A stretch of 9,962 nt of DNA from CAZSPL01 sp964608735 (lineage in GTDB: Bacteria; JAJVIF01; JAPKYR01; CAZSPL01), in the NCBI GenBank assembly GCA_964608735.1, contig CAZSPL010000146.1, positions 1 to 9,962 of the forward strand, read 5' to 3'. Below, piece after piece: positions 1 to 6,264 of the stretch. A model generated the notes under the pieces. The model searched no databases, had not been told where the DNA came from, and was given only the letters and a program-made list of their open reading frames with translations. How positions within the stretch are numbered: the first letter of the stretch is position 1; each line of letters starts with the position of its first letter. Made by a program: the position numbers and the translations under genes.

Positions 1-58
1 TCCTCCAATCACGCTTCAAGTCCATACGTTAAGCGCTGTAAAGGGGTGCCACCCGGAT
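1..58 (+). repeat. REP-like palindromic repeat, right half, cut by the window edge
   Basis: This is the right-hand half of the repeat element seen complete at 796-988 and 3914-4116. Bases 1-55 are identical to 929-983. Bases 39-58 are the terminal core TAAAGGGGTGCCACCCGGAT, which also ends the element at 4097-4116. The left hairpin arm would lie before the window. Weak similarity continues past the core: GGCTTAA occurs about 10-15 bp after it, both here and after 4116. The copy lies upstream of the RAYT gene, in direct orientation with 929-983. Confidence 0.85.
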
Positions 59-95
59 TTGGAAGGCTTAAAGTGCCATCCGAAACAGGGGGTAG

Positions 96-115
96 CAAAG
101 GGATGCCAACCGGAT
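96..115 (+). repeat. Degenerate copy of the REP-like core
   Basis: These 20 bases match the repeat core TAAAGGGGTGCCACCCGGAT with three mismatches, in the same orientation as the copy at 39-58. The sequence abuts the predicted -10 box of the RAYT gene. The transposase promoter may therefore lie in, or be controlled through, its own target repeat. That last point is inference. Confidence 0.55.
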
Positions 116-116
116 T

Positions 117-122
117 TATAAT
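117..122 (+). promoter_or_regulatory. Putative -10 box for the RAYT gene
   Basis: A perfect TATAAT lies 38 bp before the ATG at 161. The best -35 at 18-bp spacing is a poor TAGCAA (93-98), so only the -10 is convincing. It directly follows the degenerate REP core at 96-115. Confidence 0.4.
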
Positions 123-160
123 TTCAGGTAGAATGTCAATGCTTGGAGATAAAATTCAAG

Positions 161-733
161 ATGGAAACAAGCAAAGGATATACCAAGAAGAGGAAGAGTT
201 TTAACATATCCAGTCATGCCCACGAACTGACATTCTCATGCTACCTGAACAGGCGATTTCTCGAATCCGAAATGCTGTGCCGGTTTCTCGTTGATTCTTT
301 GGAAAGAGCAAAGAATAAATATTATTTCGATATCTGGGCGTATGTAATAATGCCTGAGCATGTTCATCTACTGGTATTCCCAAAAGAGAGGGAATATTCC
401 ATTGCGAAAATACTGCAATCCATAAAGCAATCTTCGTCGAAGAAAGCCATAAGTTATTTCAAGGGAAACAATCCAGAATTCCTTGAGCAGATGACAACAG
501 GCCAGAAGGACATGAAACATAGATTCTGGCAGGATGGCGGTGGTTATGACAGAAGTGTTTATTCATATAAGGCCCTTCAGGAAATGGTTACATATTTGCA
601 TAACAATCCTGTTAGAAGGGGTTTGGTGGAGAATCCTGAGGACTGGAAATGGTCAAGTTCGAAGGAATGGATTGTTCCCGGCTCCGGCCCATTGAGGATT
701 GACAGGGAATCTTTTCCTGTTCTCGGCGGGTGA
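161..733 (+). CDS. REP-associated tyrosine transposase (RAYT, Y1 HUH family)
   Basis: A single-strand DNA transposase of the TnpA_REP/RAYT group, related to the IS200/IS605 Y1 transposases. RAYTs bind and nick REP palindromes and are usually single-copy and domesticated. Counting from the ATG at 161 (190 residues), the HUH metal motif is HVH at about 67-69, within MPEHVHLLV. The catalytic tyrosine is Y145 in YLHNNPVRRGLV, followed by the typical EDWKWSS. FWQ at about 122-124 also fits the family. The frame is open back to a TTG at 143. I prefer the ATG at 161 because GGAG (145-148) precedes it, although the 12-nt spacing is long. The gene is AT-richer than the rest of the window, which suggests transfer. 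REP-like repeats flank it on both sides. The family call is firm; the start is less certain. Confidence 0.9.
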   Translation: METSKGYTKKRKSFNISSHAHELTFSCYLNRRFLESEMLCRFLVDSLERAKNKYYFDIWAYVIMPEHVHLLVFPKEREYSIAKILQSIKQSSSKKAISYFKGNNPEFLEQMTTGQKDMKHRFWQDGGGYDRSVYSYKALQEMVTYLHNNPVRRGLVENPEDWKWSSSKEWIVPGSGPLRIDRESFPVLGG

Positions 734-759
734 GTGTTGATTAACAAGTAGAACCTATG

Positions 760-779
760 TTCCGGGTGGCACCCCTTTC
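760..779 (-). repeat. REP-like core, inverted, just after the RAYT gene
   Basis: This stretch matches the reverse complement of the core (ATCCGGGTGGCACCCCTTTA) with two mismatches, at the first and last bases. It lies 26 bp after the RAYT stop. With the copies at 39-58 and 96-115 it places inverted REP cores on either side of the transposase gene, an arrangement usual for RAYTs. Confidence 0.7.
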
Positions 780-795
780 CCATCCAGATTCAGCC

Positions 796-988
796 ATCCG
801 GGTGGCACCCTTTTACTGCAATGCTCCTTGGACATACTTGCTATCAAGGCAACCAAGCTCATCAGGAGCATTGCAGGAAAGGGGTGGCTCTATTAGCTAC
901 CTGAAGACCACCCCTTTTCAGCGCAATTTCCTCCAATCACGCTTCAAGTCCATACGTTAAGCGCTGTAAAGGGGTGCCACCCGTGATT
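796..988. repeat. Two-hairpin BIME-like element, copy 1
   Basis: Most of the 306-bp convergent gap between the RAYT and metalloprotease genes (734-1039) is this element. Hairpin A pairs 804-827 with 865-888 (24 bp, three mismatches, 37-nt loop). Hairpin B pairs 909-924 with 961-976 (16 bp, one mismatch, 36-nt loop). The ends are an imperfect terminal inverted repeat, starting ATCCGGGTGGCACCC at 796 and ending GGGGTGCCACCCG at 983. The right half (929-983) is identical to 1-55. Copy 2 at 3914-4116 has the same order of parts. The hairpins could protect the 3' ends of both converging transcripts, but I see no U-tract typical of a terminator. Confidence 0.85.
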
Positions 989-1039
989 GGTTATGGCTTC
1001 TCGTGGAAGCAGGATTACGAAAGAAGCATGGCTAAATAA

Positions 1040-3712
1040 TCAATACGCCCACGGCTGGTTGTAGCCGGGATATTGGAACAATGGATAGAGAGCCGCGTTG
1101 ATGCGCGATGCCACTTCGGCGAGATGCGCGTTCGTCATGTAATCAAGATTCTCCCCGAGCAGAGCTTTATCTATCGCAATTGAAATTTCCGTTAGATCCA
1201 TCCGCGCCAATGCCCGTGCGTCATCGGGAGTGCCTGGGGCGGGGTCGACTACTATTCGAATAAGTATGTCGAGATGAAACTGCTGAAGGTTGCGCCGGAA
1301 CGAATTGATGTTCCGCCCGTCGAATACCTCATCCCATATCGCATCGCGGACGAACACGAACATATCCTCGAGATAAAACGGCTCGGCATCCCACGGATAT
1401 TTATATTCCATATCGTGCAGGCGCGTTATCACTACCGGGTCATAGAGCCATGTCAGCGTATGCCCCTGCATAAGCAGCACCTGCGAATGCACCGCGAAAT
1501 CGTGCGGTGACGCGTAGACTGAATAATCGAACCCGGCTTCGCGCTCGACTTCGAGCTTGTTGATGAGTTCCGTGTCGAACTGGAATGCATCCTCTCCCCA
1601 GATGTTATCGCTGAGGAACTTGAGCGCCTTCCGCTGTATCTTGCCGTCGACCGGCACGTATGGCGGCGCGCCGTCGGGGTCGCCGACCTTGTAGCGGTTA
1701 TGGATGATGCCGCCGACGTAGCGCTTGATTGTGCGCCCGGCCATCCAGTATTCGAAGAAACTCGCCATGTATGAATTTCTCAGCCACTTGTAATCGGTGC
1801 CCGGCTTGTCCCAGTATGTTTCGAGCTTGCTGAACACCTTGCGCATGTTCGCGAGGGTGCCGTCATAGTATGCGAACACATCGCTGCCCATGTCCCACGC
1901 GATGCATTCCGGGTCCATCGAAAATGTTCCCATGTGGGCGTCCTGGTCGGTGCCGTACGGGGTGAGCGGGTTGGCGCCGCGCGATGCTATCTCCATCAGC
2001 GCGGGGACTTCATCCTCGGGAGTTTCCGCGGCGAGGTCGGTGTAGCCGTATTCGATGGCCCACAAATCGTAATCGCCGACCGTGGTCGAGAAATAATCCC
2101 CCTGTTCGACGCCCGGCGGCGCGATGTTCGGCACGTCGTAGTCCATCACCGAGCAGCTCGTGCCGTGTATGGATGTGTACGCTTTGTCGTGCAGTTTGTC
2201 GGTGGGTATCCCCGATGTCCCCTTGAAATTATGCCGCAGCCCGAGGGTGTGGCCGACTTCGTGGCAGATGAGCGTCTTCAGCGACGCCATCACGTATTCT
2301 TCCTCGGCATCGGAGCACGGCTCGATCATCCCATTCGCCTTGAGCACATCGAGTCCGAACATATTCTGCATCATCGATACTTCGGCGAGCTTCATCTCGG
2401 CGACGGGGTCGAAGCGGTTGCCGGAGAGGAGGGAGTTATCCATGTCTTCGAGTATTCCCACCGTCTGCAGGAAGTTGAGATAATTGTAGCGCGGGATGTC
2501 GATGGAGACGCCGATGTCGGCATCGTATATCTCGCCGGTGAACGGGTCAGCCCGGCAGGGGCCGATTGCGAAGGATGCATCGGTCGCGGCATACCACCGG
2601 ATGGTGCTGTAGCGGACGTCCGCCGGGTCCCAGTCGGCGTCATCGGGCATTTCCTTCACGACGACGGCGTTCTTGAAACCGACGCGCTCGAACGCCTTGT
2701 TCCACATGAGGATCCCCTCGGTAAGCGCGGGGCGATATTTCTGCGGGATTGTGTTCTCCAGCCAGAACACTATCGGCTCGACCGGCTCGGAAACCATCAT
2801 GTGCGGATTCTTCTTTTCGAGGTGCCACCGGTTGATGTAATACTTGAACCGCTCGGGGTCGCTGTCGTCGGTGTAATCCATGAACGTCGTCGTGAAATAA
2901 CCGACCCGGCCATCCTCGTAGCGAGGTTTGTAGCCGGTGTCGGGACGCTCGGAGATGTCGTAGCGGAATTCGATCCGCATGCTACGGGGGTCCGGAAGCG
3001 TCATCGTCGGCGCGGGCCTGTCGGTGGCATAGGCGAGTATGGCGCTGATGTTCACATTTTTCGGGAACGCCTTGATGACGCCGAGTTTCGAATTCGTCAT
3101 ATCGGGCCAGTAATCGATCTCGGAGTTGAGGCCGACGATGTCGCCGAGGAAAACCGACGCGGCGTCGATGAGGATTTCACCCGTGTCGTCATTCTCGGCT
3201 TCTATGGCGGCATCCGAGATGAACGAGTCGGAATACATCTTGCCGAGGACTTTCTTGATGCCCTCGTCGTCGGCGCGGAAGTTCGTGTTTATCTTGATGA
3301 GCTGGACCATCCCGGGTTCCTCGTGGAATACGATGGGCATCTCGTAGTACATCATCGCGCCCCACAGGCCCTTTTCGCCGGTGCCGGATTCCATCGTGGG
3401 GGAGAGGAGGTGGATGACATCGAGCTGCTCGGGCATGATTTTCATATAGACGGTACCCGATTCTTCATCGCGATAGAATGTGAACAGCCCCTCGATGACT
3501 TCGAGGTCCTGGATGAGCGCATCGTAGTCGGAAAGCTCCGCTTCCTCGCCGGCGGCGGGTTCGGCGGAGTCGTCGGATGTCTCCATCGCGGCGGGCTCAC
3601 CGGCGGAGGGCTCATCCCGGTGCATGTCCGACTGGCCGGCGAAACCGATAGCGGGGATGTTGAGAATGGAGACTGCGAGAATGATGATAAGGAACCGGAT
3701 AGTTTTATTCAT
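1040..3712 (-). CDS. Exported zinc metalloprotease, metzincin-like (DUF5117/DUF4953 type)
   Basis: An 890-residue secreted protein, close to the usual length of this family. Residues 1-25 form a signal peptide (basic MNKTIR, then a hydrophobic core, with cleavage near GFA). An acidic, Ala/Glu-rich linker follows (about 33-62). The N-terminal half resembles DUF5117, with conserved stretches such as PIVFWLENTIP (about 313-323) and DPADVRYSTIRW (about 362-373). The catalytic motif is HEVGHTLGLRH, with zinc ligands H484, H488 and H494 and catalytic E485. A Met-turn-like SVMDY follows at 521-525. HNFKGTS right after the motif is typical of the DUF4953 group. The substrate is unknown; an extracellular or periplasmic peptidase is the likely role. 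AGGAG at 3721-3725 lies 8 nt before the ATG. A sigma70-like promoter stands just upstream. No key residue is missing. Confidence 0.93.
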   Translation of the reverse strand: MNKTIRFLIIILAVSILNIPAIGFAGQSDMHRDEPSAGEPAAMETSDDSAEPAAGEEAELSDYDALIQDLEVIEGLFTFYRDEESGTVYMKIMPEQLDVIHLLSPTMESGTGEKGLWGAMMYYEMPIVFHEEPGMVQLIKINTNFRADDEGIKKVLGKMYSDSFISDAAIEAENDDTGEILIDAASVFLGDIVGLNSEIDYWPDMTNSKLGVIKAFPKNVNISAILAYATDRPAPTMTLPDPRSMRIEFRYDISERPDTGYKPRYEDGRVGYFTTTFMDYTDDSDPERFKYYINRWHLEKKNPHMMVSEPVEPIVFWLENTIPQKYRPALTEGILMWNKAFERVGFKNAVVVKEMPDDADWDPADVRYSTIRWYAATDASFAIGPCRADPFTGEIYDADIGVSIDIPRYNYLNFLQTVGILEDMDNSLLSGNRFDPVAEMKLAEVSMMQNMFGLDVLKANGMIEPCSDAEEEYVMASLKTLICHEVGHTLGLRHNFKGTSGIPTDKLHDKAYTSIHGTSCSVMDYDVPNIAPPGVEQGDYFSTTVGDYDLWAIEYGYTDLAAETPEDEVPALMEIASRGANPLTPYGTDQDAHMGTFSMDPECIAWDMGSDVFAYYDGTLANMRKVFSKLETYWDKPGTDYKWLRNSYMASFFEYWMAGRTIKRYVGGIIHNRYKVGDPDGAPPYVPVDGKIQRKALKFLSDNIWGEDAFQFDTELINKLEVEREAGFDYSVYASPHDFAVHSQVLLMQGHTLTWLYDPVVITRLHDMEYKYPWDAEPFYLEDMFVFVRDAIWDEVFDGRNINSFRRNLQQFHLDILIRIVVDPAPGTPDDARALARMDLTEISIAIDKALLGENLDYMTNAHLAEVASRINAALYPLFQYPGYNQPWAY

Positions 3713-3742
3713 CAGCGGGACTCCTGAGCATTGATGTCCGGT

Positions 3743-3771
3743 ATGATATTCCTATTGAGGGGAATCGTCAA
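3743..3771 (-). promoter_or_regulatory. Sigma70-like promoter of the metalloprotease gene
   Basis: On the minus strand, a TTGACG -35 (3766-3771) and a TATCAT -10 (3743-3748) are separated by exactly 17 bp. Each box differs from consensus at one position. The start site would fall near 3736, giving a leader of about 24 nt that contains the AGGAG ribosome binding site. The gene thus appears to be transcribed on its own rather than read through from 4207. A small inverted repeat, GCGGAC/GTCCGC (3773-3789), overlaps the upstream side. Confidence 0.65.
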
Positions 3772-3834
3772 AGCGGACGGGACGTCCGCGCTCCGACAGG
3801 GGATAAAACCTCGTGTTTGAATATGCAGGAGCCT

Positions 3835-3876
3835 GGTGCCACGGGTACGCGAGTCTTCGAGCTTGCCCGTGTCTTC
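3835..3876 (+). repeat. Dispersed 42-bp intergenic repeat, copy L1
   Basis: These 42 bases match 5977-6018 at 40 positions. Features are GGTGCCACGG at the start, GAGTCTTCGAGCTT in the middle and CCCGTGTCTTC at the end. CACGG near the start can pair with CCGTG near the end, and GCGAG with CTTGC inside, so the unit can fold into a bulged hairpin. A short inverted repeat, AGCGCG/CGCGCT, follows within 30 bp. The family differs from the RAYT-linked repeat, although both contain GGTGCCAC. Confidence 0.75.
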
Positions 3877-3913
3877 AAGCGCGCATCATTCCTTTCCCGC
3901 GCTGAAATGACTT

Positions 3914-4116
3914 ATCCGGGTGGCACCCCTTTACAGTGCCGCGATTGGCTACAAGGATGGGGCTCCATTACAACGCAGGAACAGGCTTGAGAGTATGAGG
4001 CACTGGAAAGGGGTGGCGTTGTTCGTTGTATGTCGCGCCACCCCTTTAGCGCGCAATATGCTTCGGTGAGGCATCAAGTCCATGCTGTAAGCACGCTAAA
4101 GGGGTGCCACCCGGAT
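3914..4116. repeat. Two-hairpin BIME-like element, copy 2
   Basis: This is the best-preserved copy. Its ends are a perfect 20-bp terminal inverted repeat (3914-3933 and 4097-4116). Hairpin A pairs 3922-3940 with 3999-4017 (19 bp, two mismatches). Hairpin B pairs 4039-4054 with 4091-4106 (16 bp, one mismatch, 36-nt loop). It shares the layout of 796-988 at a constant offset of 3130 bp over hairpin B. It occupies the 494-bp gap between two minus-strand genes (3713-4206). Apart from this element, L1 and the metalloprotease promoter, I see nothing in that gap. Confidence 0.87.
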
Positions 4117-4206
4117 TGCTTAGATGGCTTAAGATTAAATGATTGAAGAACAAGTCCCCGGCATCAGAATGCCGGCCTACGCGTTTAACAAAAAATATCG
4201 GGGCGG

Positions 4207-4503
4207 TTATCGTCTTCTCAGGAGCAGGGCCGCGATGAGCACAACGCCACCGGCGATAAGCGCCGCGAGCGGCGACATCAGCGCCTTCACATCACCCTCC
4301 GCTTCATCGGCGTTCAATATGAGGGCGAATGAATTCTCCATGTGAACCCTGTCGGCCCTGATGACTCCGACGGCGGACTGGTCCATCTTGACGTCGTCGG
4401 CGAGGATATTCAGCGCCGCGGCCTGGGTCATCGCGACGTTCTGCGCTTCGATATTCGTGCAGTAGTCCTGCTCGATTGCTTCAACTTCGATATTCTCTTC
4501 CAT
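4207..4503 (-). CDS. Small C-terminally membrane-anchored protein with a short-period repeat
   Basis: I do not recognise a named family. The 98-residue product has a soluble, acidic N-terminal part and one hydrophobic C-terminal segment (about 77-94), ending in RRR. Residues about 19-70 show a loose repeat of about 15-16 residues: IEAQNVAMTQAAALNIL, then ADDVKMDQSAVGVI, then ADRVHMENSFALIL, then ADEAEGDV. Alternating hydrophobic and small residues suggest a short beta-solenoid, as in bactofilin-like or polymer-forming proteins; this is inference. There is no signal peptide, so it is probably tail-anchored with the soluble part in the cytoplasm. The frame runs open to 4614, but GGAGG at 4512-4516 sits 8 nt before the ATG at 4501-4503 and only 2 nt before the ATG at 4507-4509. 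I therefore start at 4503. It lies 112 bp after the glycosyltransferase stop on the same strand and could be cotranscribed with it. Confidence 0.75.
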   Translation of the reverse strand: MEENIEVEAIEQDYCTNIEAQNVAMTQAAALNILADDVKMDQSAVGVIRADRVHMENSFALILNADEAEGDVKALMSPLAALIAGGVVLIAALLLRRR

Positions 4504-4511
4504 CGTCATAA

Positions 4512-4516
4512 CCTCC
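4512..4516 (-). promoter_or_regulatory. Ribosome binding site that decides the start at 4503
   Basis: GGAGG on the minus strand lies 8 nt before the ATG at 4501-4503. It is only 2 nt from the in-frame ATG at 4507-4509, which is too close. It argues against the longer 135-codon reading from 4614, which lacks such a site. Confidence 0.7.
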
Positions 4517-4576
4517 GTAAGTCGGATTCCACGATAACAGAAATCGGCCGGCAAGTCGAGCACCGCATGCGCCATG

Positions 4577-4599
4577 TGCCACGCGGACAGCCCGTGGCA
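4577..4599 (-). other. Hairpin after the glycosyltransferase gene
   Basis: TGCCACG (4577-4583) and CGTGGCA (4593-4599) form a perfect 7-bp stem with a 9-nt loop, 17 bp downstream of the glycosyltransferase stop on the minus strand. No U-run follows, so I do not call it an intrinsic terminator. It may weaken or process transcription into the small gene at 4207-4503. Confidence 0.4.
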
Positions 4600-4615
4600 G
4601 GCGATTCCGGGCATC

Positions 4616-5893
4616 TCATTGCGTGTCGCTGGTCAGTTGCGTGAGGATGTCGTTAAGTTTCGCCACGCCGGATGTGCGGCAGTAATTCTCGACTACAAAA
4701 TCCCTCGCGGGGCGTGCGCCGGCGCGAAACATATCAAGGCTTTCGCGTGCTTCACTGAGCCATGCCGCGGCCTCGCTCGCGTTGCCCGCTTCGATCCATT
4801 GTCCCTGGCATTCGGCGCGCCGATGAATGTCATGCGCCTCGCATCCGGGGATGCATGTGAGTAGCACCGGGAGTCCCACTGCCATGTACTCGAACATCTT
4901 CACCGGCACATTACCGCCGGTGTCACAGGCGAGCGATTTGCGCGGGATGAAGCCGATGTCGGCTGCATTGAGGTAGGAATTCAGCTCCGCCGGGGGCCTG
5001 CTGGGTAGGTAGATGATATTCTTCATGTGGCGCTTCGATGCTTCCTCCTCGAAATCCATCCGCCGGTCGCCGTCGCCTATGAGCAGGAATTTGACGCCCT
5101 CCGCTTCCCGCAGGAAAAACGCGGTTTCGAGGAGGGTGTCGAGGTCGTTCATCCCCTGGCCGAAGCTTCCCGAATAGACAACGAGCATGTCATCGTTTAC
5201 CCCGAGCTCCGCCCGTATCCTCCGTCGCGCGTCTTCGTCGGGGCGGAAGACTTCGCAGTTGGCGCCGTTGGGTATAACGTGGATGCGGCTCTCATCGACG
5301 CCCCATTTCGCGACGGCCTCGGCATCGCCGCAAGTGGTCACGATAACCGCGCCGGCGGTGGAATAGGCGTTCCTCACGATGCGGCGAAGGTAGCGGTGTA
5401 TGGGTGAGCCATCCTTCATGATGCCGAGCTCGATGGCGATTTCGGGCCAGAGGTCGCGTATGTCGAAAATGAACGGCACCCTGTGCTGCCGGGCCATCTT
5501 GATTGCCGGGACGATGGCGGGAAGCGGCGGCGAGCTTGCGAATACCGCGCGGGGCTTTGTGTCGAGCACGAAGCGGCGCGCATAGCCGGCGGACGCGTTG
5601 AAGCTCGTGTATGTCAGCATCCTGCGCGCGCCGCCCTTCGATTTCGGCGGTATCAGCGGCACCCGGAGCACATCGATGCCGTCCCGCCATTCACGATGGA
5701 ACTTGCAGGGGTTGAAGCCGGGATGGATTTCGCCCGATGGATAATTCGGCAGCGGCGCCACGACTTTCACCTTGCGCCCGAGGCGCGCGAGCCCGGATGC
5801 GAATTCACCGAGGCGTATCGACCCGGCCCCTGTTTCGGGGGGGAAGAAGTAGCTGAAGAATACGAGGTCACAGTTGTAGGTCTTCCGCCTCAT
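4616..5893 (-). CDS. GT4-family glycosyltransferase, WbuB-like
   Basis: A 425-residue cytoplasmic GT-B enzyme that would transfer a sugar from a nucleotide donor to a lipid-linked or polysaccharide acceptor. The donor cannot be told from sequence; WbuB itself handles N-acetyl-fucosamine in O-antigen synthesis. Family marks: FFPPETGAGSIRL (16-28) in the N-terminal Rossmann domain, FDIRDLWPE (143-151), IPNGAN (207-212), VVYSGSFGQGMNDLDTLLE (238-256), IGDGDRR (272-278), and the donor-binding VPVKMFEYMAVGLPVL (329-344) containing the family Glu. Length is normal for WbuB-like enzymes (about 400). No good Shine-Dalgarno precedes the ATG at 5891-5893. A six-codon ORF (ATG at 5908-5910) ends in an ATGA overlap with that start, so translational coupling is possible. 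No other polysaccharide genes are in the window, so it appears isolated. Confidence 0.9.
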   Translation of the reverse strand: MRRKTYNCDLVFFSYFFPPETGAGSIRLGEFASGLARLGRKVKVVAPLPNYPSGEIHPGFNPCKFHREWRDGIDVLRVPLIPPKSKGGARRMLTYTSFNASAGYARRFVLDTKPRAVFASSPPLPAIVPAIKMARQHRVPFIFDIRDLWPEIAIELGIMKDGSPIHRYLRRIVRNAYSTAGAVIVTTCGDAEAVAKWGVDESRIHVIPNGANCEVFRPDEDARRRIRAELGVNDDMLVVYSGSFGQGMNDLDTLLETAFFLREAEGVKFLLIGDGDRRMDFEEEASKRHMKNIIYLPSRPPAELNSYLNAADIGFIPRKSLACDTGGNVPVKMFEYMAVGLPVLLTCIPGCEAHDIHRRAECQGQWIEAGNASEAAAWLSEARESLDMFRAGARPARDFVVENYCRTSGVAKLNDILTQLTSDTQ

Positions 5894-5946
5894 GCCGTAA
5901 AGAATATCATATTTCCTTTCCCTTCAGCGCCCATCACTCCCTGTTT

Positions 5947-5994
5947 AAACCGGTGCCACGGCTACGCGATCAAACCGGTGCCACGGCTACGCGA
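5947..5994 (+). repeat. 25-bp tandem repeat, two units
   Basis: AAACCGGTGCCACGGCTACG plus a few bases occurs at 5947-5971 and again at 5972-5994, with a period of 25 bp and no mismatch over 23 bases. The second unit runs into the dispersed repeat L2, so the tandem looks like a local duplication of that repeat's left end. It lies 54 bp upstream of the glycosyltransferase start. Confidence 0.85.
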
Positions 5995-6018
5995 GTCTTC
6001 GAGCTTACCCGTGTCTTC
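5977..6018 (+). repeat. Dispersed 42-bp intergenic repeat, copy L2
   Basis: Matches L1 (3835-3876) at 40 of 42 positions and has the same potential to fold. It lies in the divergent gap between the glycosyltransferase (minus) and the PPC/FG-GAP gene (plus). As with L1, a sequence containing CGCATCATTC and an inverted repeat follows it. Confidence 0.78.
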
Positions 6019-6027
6019 TCCCTGGTA

Positions 6028-6083
6028 GCCCCGTGTTGGCCGCATCATTCTATCCTATCAATCAAATGCGGCCTACCCGGGGC
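6028..6083. repeat. Long imperfect hairpin
   Basis: Bases 6028-6045 pair with 6066-6083 over 18 bp with two mismatches, around a 20-nt loop. The innermost 8 bp (GGCCGCAT/ATGCGGCC) are perfect. No U-run follows on either strand. The gap 5894-6264 holds this hairpin, the tandem and L2 repeats, and the promoter at 6162. I see nothing else in it. Confidence 0.6.
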
Positions 6084-6161
6084 GATGTCGTATGTCCACT
6101 TGCTGAAAGCCGCGCCCCGCCTTTCCATGACATCACACTCCTTAATCACATTAAAATTTAC

Positions 6162-6167
6162 TATAAT
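6162..6167 (+). promoter_or_regulatory. Putative -10 box for the PPC/FG-GAP gene
   Basis: A perfect TATAAT lies in the most AT-rich stretch of the gap (about 6141-6171). No convincing -35 is present at 16-18 bp spacing. The expected start near 6174 would give a leader of about 90 nt before the strong ribosome binding site at 6251-6256. Confidence 0.5.
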
Positions 6168-6264
6168 AAAGGCGATATGATATCGAGGCGCGACCGCTGC
6201 CCCCATCACAGGATTTATCCTCATCCACCAGCAACGCAAGCGCCCAAATCAGGAGGCAAGGCCG

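Noticed and set aside
1..988. CRISPR array from the repeated GGGGTGCCACCC units
   Set aside because: Copies are palindromic, in both orientations and irregularly spaced, and a RAYT gene lies among them. No cas gene or regular spacers are present.
1934..3727. 597-codon open frame antisense to the metalloprotease gene
   Set aside because: It lies wholly opposite a well-supported gene with clear motifs. Its translation is rich in Arg, Gly, Val and His without domains, as expected from GC-biased codons read backwards.
4577..4599. Intrinsic terminator after the glycosyltransferase
   Set aside because: The stem is good but no U-tract follows on the minus strand, so it is listed only as a hairpin.
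4504..4614. N-terminal extension of the small tail-anchored protein
   Set aside because: There is no ribosome binding site at 4614 and the extension covers the hairpin after the glycosyltransferase. GGAGG at 4512-4516 points to the ATG at 4503.
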